Source: Amoebidium appalachense
Lineage: Eukaryota > Ichthyosporea
Direction: 5' to 3'
NCBI GenBank assembly: GCA_963693365.1
Contig: CAVNZM010000004.1
Span: 7,626,001-7,690,000, forward strand
DNA: 64,000 nucleotides
Each line of letters opens with the position of its first letter. Within the stretch, counting starts at the first letter, position 1. Below, piece by piece: positions 42,517 through 55,608 of this stretch. The notes below the pieces were generated by a model. The model was not told where the DNA came from and made no database searches. It saw only the letters and a program-made list of their open reading frames with translations. The translations under genes were made by a program, and so were the position numbers.

Positions 42517-43624
42517 CTGTCCCGTGTTTTTGTCGTGGTGGGGCAGTTGAGGGCGGGGGGGGGGGGGAGGGGGGGATGGAGGACTGCAGTCTGAAGGGGT
42601 TGGGGGGGGGGGGGGGGGGGGGGGGGGGCATCCGTATGGGGAAGGGGGGGGGGGGGGGGGGGGAGGGGGGGGGATAGAGGAGGTGCAGATGTGTACGTGC
42701 TGAGAGGCAGATGATTTGTGTGTGTGTGTGTGTTGACACGTACGTACGTGCCTGTGCAGTGGACCACCACAGGCGCAAGGGCCTGTTTGCCACGGGGGGC
42801 AGTGTGGTGGAGGTGTGGGACCACCACCGCAGCGAGCCAGTACACAATTTCAGCTGGGGTGCGGATACGATCACGGCCGTGAAGTTCAACTCCGTCGAGG
42901 TGCGTGCTATTTGATATTTCATTGTATATTTTTCAATGTGTGTTTTTGTGTGTGTGTGTTTGGGGGGGGGGGAGGGGAGGGGGGGAGGGAGGGAGGGAGA
43001 GGGGGGGGGGGGGGGTGGTAATTTGTGGGTGGGTTGATGGGGGGGGGGGGGGGGGGGGGGTGAGTGGGTAGGTGTGTGTGTGTGTGTGTGTTTGTGTGTG
43101 TGTTTGTGCGTGTGTGTGTTGTGTTTATTTTGCTCTTTCTTCTTTTCTTTCCTTTTTCTTTAAGCATGGGTCACCACATCCTGCATATCTGATATGTGGT
43201 ACAAATCCTATCTGCTAAGTCGTGCGGATTCTATCTCATATGTCGTACGGATTCTAAATGATATTCGAATCGGATTCTGATGACATGTTGCACGATTCTC
43301 TCTCGATATGTCGTATAGACTCTATCAGAGATATGGTACGGATTATATCTGATGTATGGTGAGACTTATATCTGATATGGTTGGTGGGGTTCAGGTGGAC
43401 GTGTTTGCCAGCTGTGCCACAGACCGCAGCCTTGTGCTGTACGACATTAGAATGGGCAGCCCCCTCAAGAAGTTGATCATGCAGATGAGAACAAATGCGG
43501 TGCGTGCGTGTTGGTGTATGGGTGTTAGTGTGGGTGGGTGGGTTTGGGGGGGGGGGGGGGGGGGAGGGGGGGGGATGGTGTGTGTGTGTGGTGTGGGTGG
43601 GTGGGTGTGCGTGGGTAGGTGTGC

Positions 43625-43655
<31 letters not shown>

Positions 43656-43879
43656 GGGGGGGGGGGTGCGTGTGTGTGTGTGTGGTGTGTGCACCTGAAC
43701 GAATGCACGTGTGCACCTGTGGAAATGTGACTGTGGTCAGGTGCACGTGCAAATGTCATGTGCACACTGTGTGAATCCATGTTCACTTTCACATGTGGAC
43801 ATATGCACTCACACGGGCATGGATACGTTCCCACAGGTGTACACGTGCATTTGCGCGGGTGCACACACGCACACCCACG

Positions 43880-43926
<47 letters not shown>

Positions 43927-44873
43927 CAAAAAAAAGAAGCCCCCCCCCCCCCCCCCCCCCCCCTTCCCCCTCCCCCCAAACACACACACACACACATGAA
44001 CACACATACACACACACACACACACAACACATAACACACACAAACAATGACGACGGTAGCAATCCTGGCACGGTTAAAACAAATTAATCATAGGCACGCC
44101 TATTTATAGACCCAGTGTGGCTTGGAATCGACTGTGTTCAGCGTCTTTCTTTAATTGTGACATATGGATGTTGTCAAGCCTGCAGTCGAGGTGCCATTTA
44201 TAAAGGGCCCAATGAGTGTTATCAAACCTTTATCTAGTGTCTAGTTTAAAGATCTTCTATCCAGCGAACTTTTACCGAGGAACTATTTATGGATCTGCCG
44301 CTCATTGGACCTTATCAAACCTTCAACTGACGTGCTATTTATAGATCTGCTGGAATCCCATGGAAGCATTTAACTTCACAGCAGCCAACGAGGACCACAA
44401 CCTCTACACTTACGACATGCGGAAAATGGACACGTATGTGCCTCCCTCCCCCCCCCCCCCCCGGGGGAGGTTGGGCTCTGCTTATGTTGCATACTGCATG
44501 TGTTGCTGATGTTGCATACTTTAATGTCTGCGTTTGCGTGTGTCCTGCACCGTGTTTCTCAATTTGTAATTGTACTTCGTACCGTGTTCCGCATTTTATC
44601 CCCCCCCCCCCCCCCCCCCCCCTGGTGCGTGCTCACTATTTTTATGATCAACATTGTCCGTTGTGAATGTTTACTTTTCTGTGACGCATTATAAATTCAT
44701 CCCTCTCTTTGCCCTTCTCCACGGAAAAGGATTTTTCCTTTCATACACATCGGCACGTACACCTCCAGCACACGGGGAGGCGAGGGGAAGGGAGGGGGGG
44801 AGGGGGGGGGGGAAGGGGGGGGGTGATGGGTGGGGGGGGGGGGGGGGGGGGGGGGGGGAGGGGGGGAGGGGGG

Positions 44874-44920
<47 letters not shown>

Positions 44921-47319
44921 ACTAGACGTTTGGATGGCAAGGAAATGGGGGTTGGGATTGGATTGGTATGGCATCTGTCACCATGCAAGTAAGAGATATA
45001 TGTACCAAGGGTGTGTGTGTGTGCACGTGCATGGCAGGGCTCCATTATAATATGATCATATCCCCCCTCCTCCCCCCCCTTCCTCCCCCTTTTCTTCCCG
45101 ACTTCGCTTCTATGTTTGCAACATACTTAAACCAATACATCATCTTCCCCTCCCCCCCCCCCCCTCCCCCCCCCCCCCCCCCCCCACCACCACCACCACC
45201 ACCACCACCACCACCACCAACAAACCCACCTACCCACTCCCACCTCCACCCACCCACACTCGCGAAAAAAATGTGCTTGTTTTCTCTTCTTCTTCTTCTT
45301 TTTTTTTTTTTTTTTGATGTGCTTGTGTGTGTTTTGTGTTTGTGTGCACGTGCAGGGCGCTCAACGTTCACAAGGACCACGTGTCTGCCGTGCTTGCCAT
45401 CGACTACTCCCCTACCGGCAAGGAGTTCGTCACAGGTGCGTGTGTGTGTGGGGGGGGGGGGAGGAGGGGGGAGGGGGGGGGGGGGGGAGGGGAGGGGGGG
45501 GGGGAGGGGGGGGGGGGGGGGGGGGGGGACCTGGGTGAGTGGCTGGCTGGCTGGCTGGCATGTGTGTGCCGAGGCCGTGCTGGATTCGCGCCGGGGGGGG
45601 GGGGGGGGGGGGGAGGGGGGGGAGGGGGGTAGGAGGGGGCGGGGGGGGGAGGGGGAGGGGGGTAGGAGGGCGGGGAGGGGGGGGACTTTATTCGGGGTAG
45701 CTGGTGGTGGGAGGTAGTTAGAATACAGACAACTAAACGCAGTTCATTATCTATTCTGGTTTCCAGTCAGAATAAAGGTTTGGTTACCTTTCAGTTATGG
45801 GTTCTTCTAACATAGCCACGAGTTGCTTGCACTTAGTTCCATTTTTAGCCAAGGGTTAACTGTATCTCTCTCTCCGCATTAAGGCCACCTGTCACACAAC
45901 TACTGTACCCACACGACACCCTACTCTTGTCAACATATCAAGCCACACGTTACTTGCACGAATTTCCATCTGTGGGAACCAGACACTATATTGCTGACAC
46001 GTATTTCTATACTTAGCCACTATTTTCTTGCACGTGTATATGTGTATATGGCTATATGTAATGCGCATATTTTTTGCCTATTTTGCCATACGTTACTTGC
46101 CACGTATTTCCATATTTAGAGACAAGCTACGGAACACTTATTTTGACATCGCCGCACCTTACTTATAAAGTGTATTTCCATATTAGTATCTTGTGCCGTA
46201 TTCCCATATTTAGCCACACATCATTTGCGCGTATTTACATATTAGGACAAACGTCTGCTAGTTGTATCACTAGCTCGTGCATCCATGTTTAGCAGCGCGA
46301 ATCTCCTTATTTGGTCATACGTGACTAGCACGTATTTCTATATTTAGCTATGCGGTTCTCGCATGTAGTTTCGATGTGTAGCCATATTCATACGTGATTT
46401 TTCATATTGGTCGCACGCTACCTGCATGCATTCCATCATTATCCACACGTTACTTACACGCAAACAGGCATTTTCGTGTTTTACCTTGTTTTTTACCCAC
46501 CTGTTACCTATACGTAAAACTTCCCTTATTTATCCGCATGTTTCACACACCCATATTTTCATATTAATCCACACGTTACTATGTTAAAGGACTCACTCCT
46601 GACACGTAAGAACTTTTCACACTTGGCCACATTTTTCTCACACCCATATTTCCATATTTATCCACACCTCTCTCACACGTCTTTGCATTATTTAGCCACA
46701 AGTAACTTCTACGTGCTTGGGCCTTCAGCCAAACCTTGCTTTTATGAAATTCAATATTTAGCCACACCTTTCTCACACGCATATATTTTCCATATTTAGC
46801 CACAACAACTTTCTCACACACCCATATATTTCCATATTAATACACACACTTTTCTCACACCCCAATATTTCCATATTTAGCCACACCCTTCCCACACGCA
46901 TATATTTCCATATTTAGCCAAACCCATCCCACCCGCATATATTTTCCATATTTAGCCACAACAACTTTCTCACACACCCATATATTTCCATATTAATATA
47001 CACGCCTTTCTCACACCCCAATATTTCCATATTTAACCACACCCTTCCCACACGCATATATTTCCATATTTAGCCACCCCCTTCTCACACCATGTATTTC
47101 CATATATAGGTGCATACGACCGGTCTTTGCGCATCTACGGTACCAGTGAGGGACACAGCCGTGAGGTCTACCACACCAAGAGAATGCAGAGAATATTTGC
47201 CGTCTTGTGGTCCCAAGATGCAAAATACGTGCTGAGCGGAAGCGACGAAACAAACGTGAGGTTGTGGAAGGCACAGGCGGCAGAGAAACTGGGAACGGTG
47301 AGTGTGTGTGTGTGTGTTT

Positions 47320-47365
<46 letters not shown>

Positions 47366-47986
47366 GAGGTGTTACGTGTGTGTGTGTGTGCGTGGTGGGT
47401 GGGTGGGTGGGTGGTAGGGTGTGGTTACGCGTTTGTGTGAATCCGTCGTAATGTGTGTGTGTGTGTGTGCACGTGCCCGTGTCTCTGTAAATACCTTGTG
47501 TGTGTGTGTGCCAGCATGTTTGCGTGTGCGCATTGGCTTTCAGGGTATTTGAACACTATTGCAGGTGTGCATGAGTACGGGTGGGCAATTGGGCTCCAGC
47601 AAACTTGTGCACATGGTGTGTGTTTGTGTGTGTAAGAGGCTGAGTAAGGGCCACAGTGCACTAGTCGTATGTGGTTGGGTGGAACAAGCCTTATTCGTGT
47701 TGCGAAAGTAGTATAGAGTCCCCATTGCTAGGCTGCTTTTATCCGTCGGGGGGAGAGGAGGAGGAGGGGGGGGGGGGGGCACACAGGGCACGTAGCCGTG
47801 TGCCTACTTTGTATGTATGTGCTCACTTTGTATATTTCTGCTCACTTTGCATATATCTCTGCAGCTTGCACCAAGGGAGAAGGCCTCTCTCCACTATGCC
47901 GAGAAACTCAAGGAGACTTTCAAGCACCACCCGGAGATCAGGAGGATATCACGCCACCGCCACGTACCAAAGGTCCTTATATCCCT

Positions 47987-48020
<34 letters not shown>

Positions 48021-48300
48021 TCCGTCCCCCTCCCCCTCCCCCTATTCCCCCCATTCCCCCTTTTCGTCACCTCCCTTTCCTGCAAAAAAAAAAAAAAAAA
48101 AAAAAAAAAACCCCCTTTACAAGGGGCGGGTGTACATGTGCATGGTGTCCACCCGGGGACGCCTCCTTCTAGATACTATTTGTAGGTGCATGCACGTACA
48201 AGGTTGCGGCACTCACCATTCCCCTTCCCTGGTGTGTGCGCGTGTTCACGTGCACATGCATGCGCCTGTTCACTGCGTGTTTGTGTGTGCACTCACTGGC

Positions 48301-48331
<31 letters not shown>

Positions 48332-48475
48332 GCCATTATGAAGGCAGCCGAGAGCAAGCGTACGATTATAGAGTCAGAGAAGAGGAAGGTCGACAACAGG
48401 CGGAGGCACAGCAAGCCCGGCAAGGTGCCATACGTGCCAGAGAGGAAGAAGCCTGTCGTTGCACTGCAGGACTAA
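38991..48475 (+). CDS. DCAF13: DCAF13/Sof1 WD40 protein, complete, 10 exons
   Basis: Exons 38991-39158, 41110-41268, 41961-42120, 42760-42899, 43395-43499, 44345-44433, 45356-45435, 47110-47297, 47865-47972, 48332-48475 join in frame (1341 nt, 446 residues; human DCAF13 has 445). The N-terminus MKVKTISRN...[20 protein letters not shown] is the Sof1 signature. WD40 blades follow: [82 protein letters not shown]. The Sof1 tail ISRHRHVPK with a basic Lys/Arg-rich end ([11 protein letters not shown]) closes the protein. By family it acts in the nucleolus in the SSU processome for 18S rRNA maturation; the animal protein is also a CUL4-DDB1 adaptor. Nine introns of 431-1951 bases carry GT and G runs. 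Exon 9 uses a weak donor, AAG/GTCCTT. Confidence 0.95.
40880..40972 (+). pseudogene. Degenerate duplicate of the DCAF13 exon 2 start
   Basis: GTCTGACCCGTGCC plus a T run and ATGGGTGCACTTAGTGGG...ACAGACGGTGTGTAG (coding part 40937-40972) copies the real junction at 41045-41151. The copy lacks the CACACAG acceptor and reads a stop where exon 2 has GTG-TTC. Confidence 0.75.
43166..43390 (+). repeat. Degenerate tandem repeat, DCAF13 intron 4
   Basis: Seven to eight variants of a 25-33-base unit around GATATGTCGTACGGATTCTATC, ending at the exon 5 acceptor region. Confidence 0.75.
44100..44345 (+). repeat. Tandem repeat abutting DCAF13 exon 6
   Basis: Units share TTATCAAACCTT and CTATTTAT(A/G)GATCTGC; the last copy supplies the acceptor TATTTATAG and the first codons ATC-TGC of exon 6. 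Confidence 0.7.
45900..47109 (+). repeat. AT-rich minisatellite in DCAF13 intron 8
   Basis: About thirty degenerate copies of a 30-45-base unit, roughly TTTCCATATTTAGCCACAC plus TTTCTCACACGCATATA. It becomes more regular towards 46600-47109 and ends exactly at the exon 8 acceptor, TTTCCATATATAG. Confidence 0.85.
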
Positions 48476-49387
48476 GATTATTAAAATCACATACGTGCAC
48501 ACACACACACACATACATGCACGTACACATCTCATGTGTGCGCACACACTCCTTGTATCACTTTGTCATCATACTTTAATTTATTTCTGAGTCGGCTGCT
48601 GTGTATTGTCGTGACGTCACATTGGAACTTTATCTCATCAAAGCGGGTTTGCAATGAAAGTCACACACGCTTGCACACACAGTGTCACTCACACACACAC
48701 GTTTTCTCAAGGAAGGATATGGTCGTGCATGCGTGCATGTTGATCATGATGTTACTGTCTGCATTTATATGTAAATGGAATGAATGGCTACCCGATTCTT
48801 GGTCTGTGTTAGGCTGTAAGGTTTCTTTCAAATTGTTCAAATATATGAGCAAGTGGGTGTCCGTAATTGGTAACTGTGCTGGTCACTACCTAATAAGGGA
48901 GTCCTCTTGCATCTTTCTGGCGCTGTTATCTTTTGCCGCTTGCAAGAATAAGGGGATTTCTTGGTGTCTTTGCGGAGTTTTCGACTGTCTCTTCCTGGGC
49001 TTCTTTTCTTTTGCTGAATTTGGTGGGGGGTTGGTGCCAGTGCCCCCCCCCCCCCCCCCCCCCGGGGGGGGGGGGGGGGGGGGGGGGGGAGGACGCACAC
49101 ACACACTGTGCACCGTCAGACGGACACCCACACAAACACAAACACACACACACAATGATACACACACGCGCACACACACACACACCACACACACACAAAC
49201 ACACAGTGACAAATGAGCACAAAATCCAAATGTACACACAGACATATGCACACATTTTCTCACAGCCCCCTCCCTCCCATCCCTCCCCCCTCCCCCTGCC
49301 AACCAAAAAAAAGAAAAAAAAAAGAGAAAAAAAAACCTCCCCGCCCATAAAGAGGACCCACGGGACGGGGGGAAAAACGGGAGCTTC

Positions 49388-49426
<39 letters not shown>

Positions 49427-49503
49427 GGAGGGATACACACACACACACACCGTGCACCGTCACACGGGCGCAAACACACAAACACATTGTGATATACACA
49501 CGT

Positions 49504-49536
<33 letters not shown>

Positions 49537-50900
49537 ACCGCACACATCAGAGCTTTTTATCCATTTTGTTGCTTTGAAGAAAGGGGGGAGGGGCATTAGG
49601 ACAGTATGAGAAATTTGCTGTTCGATAATTTGGATGCAGATATGTAGTAAATTTTATCAGGGCAAGTTCAGTGCACTACTCGGATCTTGTGCAACATGCA
49701 CAAATGCATGGATCTCGATTAGATGAGAAATTGTCGCTGTATGTTCGGTGTAAGTTAACGTATACACTATATTAATCTGCATGAACGATGATGCTCTACG
49801 TAGTAAATATATATCGTATGTTTGTTCCTATCGCCCAAATTTATGTTAAAGGCCACCACCGTGACCAACCAGGGCAGGCATTGGCCAGCATGACACTTTA
49901 TTTTAGATCTGCTAGCGCTACTAGAAAAGGTGATAGATGGTCTTATGGGTTGGCGCAAACATAGTACCGTATTATGTAGTAACAGTTGAGGAACGAATGC
50001 ATATGTCATGACATATTTCTGGTTGTTCTGGGATCGGCACATACAATGCCTTGAAAATGAAATAATATTTACCGGTACCTTAAAAAGCTTTGTGCCTGCT
50101 AGGAATGATTGATGGCTCCGAAACGCACATGGGCATATGCCATTGTGCAGGCCTTGAAATATATTAATATATATGGGTGGGGTGGGGGGGGGGGGGGGGG
50201 GGGGGGGGGGACAGCTCAATTTTGGCCGGCTCATGAAGTACAAAGTGCACATTAAAAATAAAAAATAAAAAGAAGGGGGAACCCCAACTAACTGATTTCT
50301 CTTTGTAGTCTTTATGGTGTCTCGTAGAGAAAGTAAACCCTGATATATAGTCATCACCCGACATCTATGTACGTGATCATGATATACCGCTGAGGGGATA
50401 TTCCGAGCAAAACCCCCCCCATACCTGAGACTGGTTTCTCTTTGCCTCGAGCAAACAGCGTAAACCCCCCAAGTGCACATAGTTTGTTTTACACGGTCTC
50501 AAAGTACACATTCGATTCACGATGGATCCGTGCATCATAAGCAAATTAATTACTAATGAATCATAGTAAAAGCCAGGCCATCCTCAGGGGGAGCCCAAGT
50601 CATCCGCAATGTACCAAAGTCTCGAACAGCTTATCTCGCATGTGAAAACCCAGACAGACATCGATATGCTTCCATTGAACGTTCGGAAGTCTCAGAGAAG
50701 GGGGGAGTGGGAGAGGAGTGAGGAGGAATGTGCTGCAGTGCTCCGGATACATATTCACGACGGACACGATTGATCATATCGCCGACATGTTTGCAATATT
50801 GCAGAGACCAACCTCAGGGGGCCCAAGTTTTCCCCAAAAATATGCACAACTGCACAATTTAAGTAAGTAGAATCCAGCCTTACGGGGCCCAAGTGACCCC

Positions 50901-50931
<31 letters not shown>

Positions 50932-50969
50932 ATGCCTTTTTTTTTTTTTTTTTTTGTGCGCGTGTGTGT

Positions 50970-51001
<32 letters not shown>

Positions 51002-51100
51002 ATATGGACACACAGCACACAGCTCGACCTTGTTGGGAGTCACAAAAGCACCATATTTCTGCAGCCATGTATGTGGCCCCTGGCACACACAACCCCCGGT
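48476..51100. other. Convergent spacer between DCAF13 and TOM7
   Basis: Contains TGACGTCA at 48612-48619, C run to G run at 49044-49089, (CA)n arrays 49097-49205 and 49433-49545, and dispersed repeat segments at 50570-50890 with three copies of a CC(A)TCCTCAGGGGGCCCAAG-like box. The 237-codon minus frame at 49767-50480 spans a C-run translation and has no recognisable domain. Confidence 0.5.
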
Positions 51101-51106
51101 TTTATT
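51101..51106 (-). terminator. Polyadenylation signal of TOM7
   Basis: TTTATT on + reads AATAAA on -, 323 bases past the TOM7 stop codon. Confidence 0.4.
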
Positions 51107-51428
51107 CACAGTTCAGAAAAAAACCAAGAGAGCGGAACAATCAGATATATAAATTTTCATGTGGTGGGTAATACAAAACATAATGCATGTGTTTTTCGCG
51201 TATACAAAAGCTCTTGCATGTCACACACCAACCTTCATTTTTCAAATACAGACGCCAAAAAACATTAAAATTCACAGGGTACCCTTTGTACGTTTCACCG
51301 AGTGAGCTTCATTCTAATATCACACAGAGATTCGCCGTTTAAGTTGTCTGCGGCGCACATACGTAGGGGGTGTCACCCTGCCCTGTCTCTCGTCCACCCA
51401 TTTATCCGCCCAACACATGTGGCGGTGT

Positions 51429-51569
51429 TTAGAACGGGGAGACGATTTGCCACACAGAGATTGGTGTGTCGGCCGGGACAGTCTGCAGACCTGTAGGCAA
51501 TAAACGGTGGGTGAGAATGAGAATGGGGCTGCAAAGAAATTTTTGTACACAGCTTACCGACCTCCCCCC

Positions 51570-51600
<31 letters not shown>

Positions 51601-52895
51601 AAAGAAAGGAAAAAAAAAAAAAAACACCACCACCACCAGAGACAACATAATGCGACGACGACGAAGCAAATTTCTACAGGATTATTTAGAGACTCGTATT
51701 TCTCACCCAAATACTGCTCGCCTGTGTTCGTGCACAAGACAATCCCGGAAGGACGACCATCGGAAATTCTTGTGTAGGTGCCCGCCCCGTCCTCACCCTT
51801 CCACAAAAACATGCACACACTCGCGCGCACACACATGACCACCACCACTACCAAGAACAACAGACACCCCACAAAGCCGGAAATTTTTATGAGCAAATAC
51901 TGTTGAAACTTCTACGTTCTGCCGAAAAAACTGCTTGCCTGTGTCTATCAGACAATCACACAGTCCACAGTCTATATGCAATGAAGCACAAGCACCAGTA
52001 ACGGAGACCCGGCGCGCAGTTGTGAGCAGACAAGACACTAGTAGCTAAAAGAAGACAAATCATGCACACTTATAGTAGTAATATAGGACACAGAACAGGC
52101 ACGGGCCAGGTTACGAGAGCAATGGTGTTTTGAGGAGAGGAAATAAGATAATGTGGTTGTGTGTCTTGTATCTAGGAGACGGTCATGTTTGTTTATGAGT
52201 GTGCAGACAAAAGAAGACTGTGAAGCAAGAAAAAGGGATGGCCCCAGTATATGTAGGCTTTCGAACAATAGAGACGGGGGGGGGGGGGGGGGGGGTTGAA
52301 GCGAAAGCCCCTCGAAGGAGCAGAGGTGTGTAGAAGATGGATTTTGTTACACAGTGCAGCACCAAGGCAAAGACATAGGAAGCACACGGGGGGGGGGGGG
52401 GGGGGGGGGGGGGGGCAATGCGCAGTGTGGTGGTGGTGGTGGTGGTGTTTGGGAAGGGGGGAAGATGCAGGAGCAACAAATAAGTGATGATTGGGCACTT
52501 GCACACACTCCTGCACGTGTGTCTATGTGGAGCTGCTCAAAGGGAACCCCCTCCCCACCCCCCTTACACACACACACCCCATCACCACCCCTTTTCGAAC
52601 AGCACCGGCACTCCAGCCGCAATGCGTCAAAAAGAATGTTGCAGGGGTGGTGGGGTAATGCAGTGCTATACAGTACACAGGACAAGGACACAGAGTAGGT
52701 GGGAGGGTGGGGGGGGAGGGGGGGGGTTTGAAGTGTGTGTGTGTGTGTGTGTGTGGGTGGGGGGGTGAGAAAGTATGCAGGCACACGGAATTCATAAGGT
52801 GTGTATACGTAGCCACGCACCCATGGCAGAGTGTCCGTGTTGTGATAAAAGTATGATCTGTCCGAAGTGGGAGTGCATGCGTGCGAAAGAGTGTG

Positions 52896-52985
<90 letters not shown>

Positions 52986-53395
52986 CACTCATACGATTGC
53001 GTGTGACAGTATGTGACGCAGCTGTGTGTACCTGTGTGTTTGTGCCCATTCCTATGTAAGTGGAGTCAGGAGTGTTTCGAGTTGTCTACTCAAGAGTGTA
53101 AGTGCGAAAGAGCCAAACACCAGAGCACACAGAGGAAACCCTCAGTAAACGCAACAACAGGCACATGCAGTGCAGCCAGAAAAATAGTGAAGTGCTGAAA
53201 TAACAACAGAATAAAGCATTGTTCTGTTTCTTAGGTGTAGACACGAGTGAAGGCGAGGGGAGGGAAAAGGAGCACACAGAGGGAACTCTTACCCAGCCAG
53301 ATAACGAGTGGCACAAAGCCCCAGTGGAAGGCCTGCTTGGATACCCCCACCGCCTTGGTGATGAACTCCTTCGTGTCGTCGCTCATGCCGGCCAT
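51429..53395 (-). CDS. TOMM7: TOM7, mitochondrial outer-membrane translocase subunit, 2 exons
   Basis: Exon 1 (53293-53395) encodes MAGMSDDTKEFITKAVGVSK then QAFHWGFVPLVIWL. Exon 2 (51429-51490) follows a 1.8-kb intron with GG/GTAAGAG donor and CCTACAG acceptor, and encodes LQTVPADTPISVWQIVSPF before TAA. The product is 54 residues; the family is typically 50-60. The single membrane segment with the conserved GF(V/I)PLVI motif sits after an amphipathic, charged N-terminus, and the SP-hydrophobic end resembles plant TOM7 more than animal TOM7. In the family, TOM7 is a small tail-anchored subunit that modulates TOM complex assembly. The intron carries G runs, a (GT)n tract (52898-52983) and dispersed repeat fragments. 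TGACGTCA lies 121 bases upstream of the ATG. Confidence 0.88.
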
Positions 53396-53512
53396 GTTTG
53401 AAGCTTTGCGTAAATCTGGTTTGTTGAAAAATCAAAAAATGAAGGTTTGGTGTGCTTGTGTGAATATCGATGCAGAGGGAGTGCGCATGTGCGTGGCCGC
53501 CCACACACACTT

Positions 53513-53526
53513 CAGTGACGTCACTG
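53513..53526. promoter_or_regulatory. CRE-like palindrome upstream of TOM7
   Basis: CAGTGACGTCACTG, a perfect 14-base palindrome with the CREB/ATF core TGACGTCA, 118-131 bases upstream of the TOM7 ATG. A second TGACGTCA is at 53695-53702. Confidence 0.5.
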
Positions 53527-53719
53527 AGATGCCCTGGCCAAGGCGCCCAGAAAAAACGGTGATAGCATTTCGTCGCTAAGATTGTAACTAGTTTTTAACC
53601 AAGCAAAACTAATTTTATAAAGCTTTAATGTCAGTAACTTTGGGCCACAACTCCAATTGATTGTCATGAACTTCTAATGCCACGATTGCTGCTGTGACGT
53701 CATTGACCGCTCCGGATCC

Positions 53720-54413
53720 TCGTGGCCATCCATGCGGCGCCGCGGCGCACCGGCCTCCATATACGAAAAAAAAAACACACATGTAGGAAAACCTCTCAAC
53801 ATATGATCTATGATGTATACAGTGCTATTTTGTAATTTGTGTCGTTGTTATCTGCATAAGTACCTTGTTCAATGGAAGTATCGTAGAAAGTATTGTTGGC
53901 TTTGGTGCCAGCACGTCATCATGTCACCGTGAGATAACAAACAGCACATCATAATCAAGGCCTCCTACTCTGACTATGTGCACGGTGATTAGACACGGCA
54001 TGCGCCATGGCGGATTCGAAATTTCAGCATCGTTGACTTCACCACAGCCATGGCCTTTACTTACGGTAACTGATATTTAGAAGCACGTCGAACTCAATTT
54101 CATATACTTCACTTAATACGTCTTACCCTACAACCTCAACCCGAGACCTTCAAAGTTTTGCGCCGTTGCATGCGCAACGCCCCATTACAATTGCACATGA
54201 CCACCACAGTTAGCTCACTCAGGACGGTGTCTTAGCAATCACTGCTGCCAGTATACCCTTACCTCCCCACCAACCCCCCTCAAACCCCCCCCCCCCCCCC
54301 CCCCTCTCTCCCCCTTCCCCCCCCCTCCCCCTCTCCCCCCCTTTTTGAATCTTTTTTTCCTTGCCTCGTTTTTTTTTGTTTTTTTTTTCCTCCCTGGGGC
54401 GGAGGGGGAAGGT

Positions 54414-54444
<31 letters not shown>

Positions 54445-55569
54445 GGGGGGGGGGAAGGGGGGGGGGGGGAGGGGGGAGGGGGGAGGGATGGGAGGCAACA
54501 TGTTATATGGATCATGATCATGATGAACCAACCACCCAAGCACAATCGCACATGTGCACGACGTAAACACACACAGTCACACGCACACACGTGCACACAG
54601 TCACACACGGACATACGTGTAATACTAATTCAAATAATCCCTGTTCATGAATGGGCACCTTTTGCACCGATCCAACTCGTGGAACCTGGAAATTTGAATA
54701 TGTGTTGTGTATGAACGTGAGACACAAAGTCCTACTACATAGGGGGGAACTGGATCTATTGAGGGCAAAGAACATCACATAGGTGGGATGGCACGTGCGC
54801 TGTAGGCGACTGCGATTGTTGTTTATTTTTTCTGCGGCGTCCAGACTGCCGTGAAAAATGCACAACTAGCCAATCACATCTAAGAACCCTCACCATACAT
54901 AACCTACAATATGCATATTAGATTCAGTGCACTTGTGCCTACACCACCACATGTAGCTACAAAAAACAAACAAAAAAATCACTACTTCACAAGTACACTT
55001 GTGTTACATCATAACAATCGATATGTGTGCAGCACGAGTTATTAGAACTCGAATGGTCAGATGCCCTCTCATTATGTACCGTACCGTACATATTACCACA
55101 ACCATTCAGATACCGATTCCGTTGCTCCTTCGTATGCCATTCGGTCACTCATTATCAATACGAAGAGATCTATGATACCTTACTATGTATGTGTTAAATG
55201 CAAGGGGGAAGGTGCCAACATTAGCACATGGTGAAAGGGAATATCATGTAGAGGCCTATCCATCTCTCATGGGAAGGTTCAGCATTCATTCTAAAAAAAA
55301 CCGTCGGGCCTTTGAAAAGTGTTAAAAAGTGTCCACAGCAATTATTCGCTCATCAAGATTAAGAGCAGTATTGATCCTACGTTGTTACTTCAGACGACCA
55401 AGCTATCAACTGAAACATAATTTAAAGGAAACAACAGACTTTCTCATCTAAATTTTCCTAAATTCTTGGGTCCAGGGGGGTGAGTCATGGCTGAAAAAAG
55501 TCGAAAGTTAACGAAAAGTGTCTTGTGTTAGGAACAGCTCCGAGAGAGAAGCAGGAGGTGTGTGTGGGG

Positions 55570-55608
<39 letters not shown>

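Noticed and set aside
49767-50480. 237-codon minus-strand frame
   Set aside because: Interrupted by a poly-Pro stretch from a C run, no recognisable motif, and overlaps dispersed repeats.
53677-53761. 28-codon minus-strand start (MEAGAPRRRMDG...)
   Set aside because: Ends in an in-frame stop with no homolog recognised; the region more likely belongs to the TOM7 promoter.
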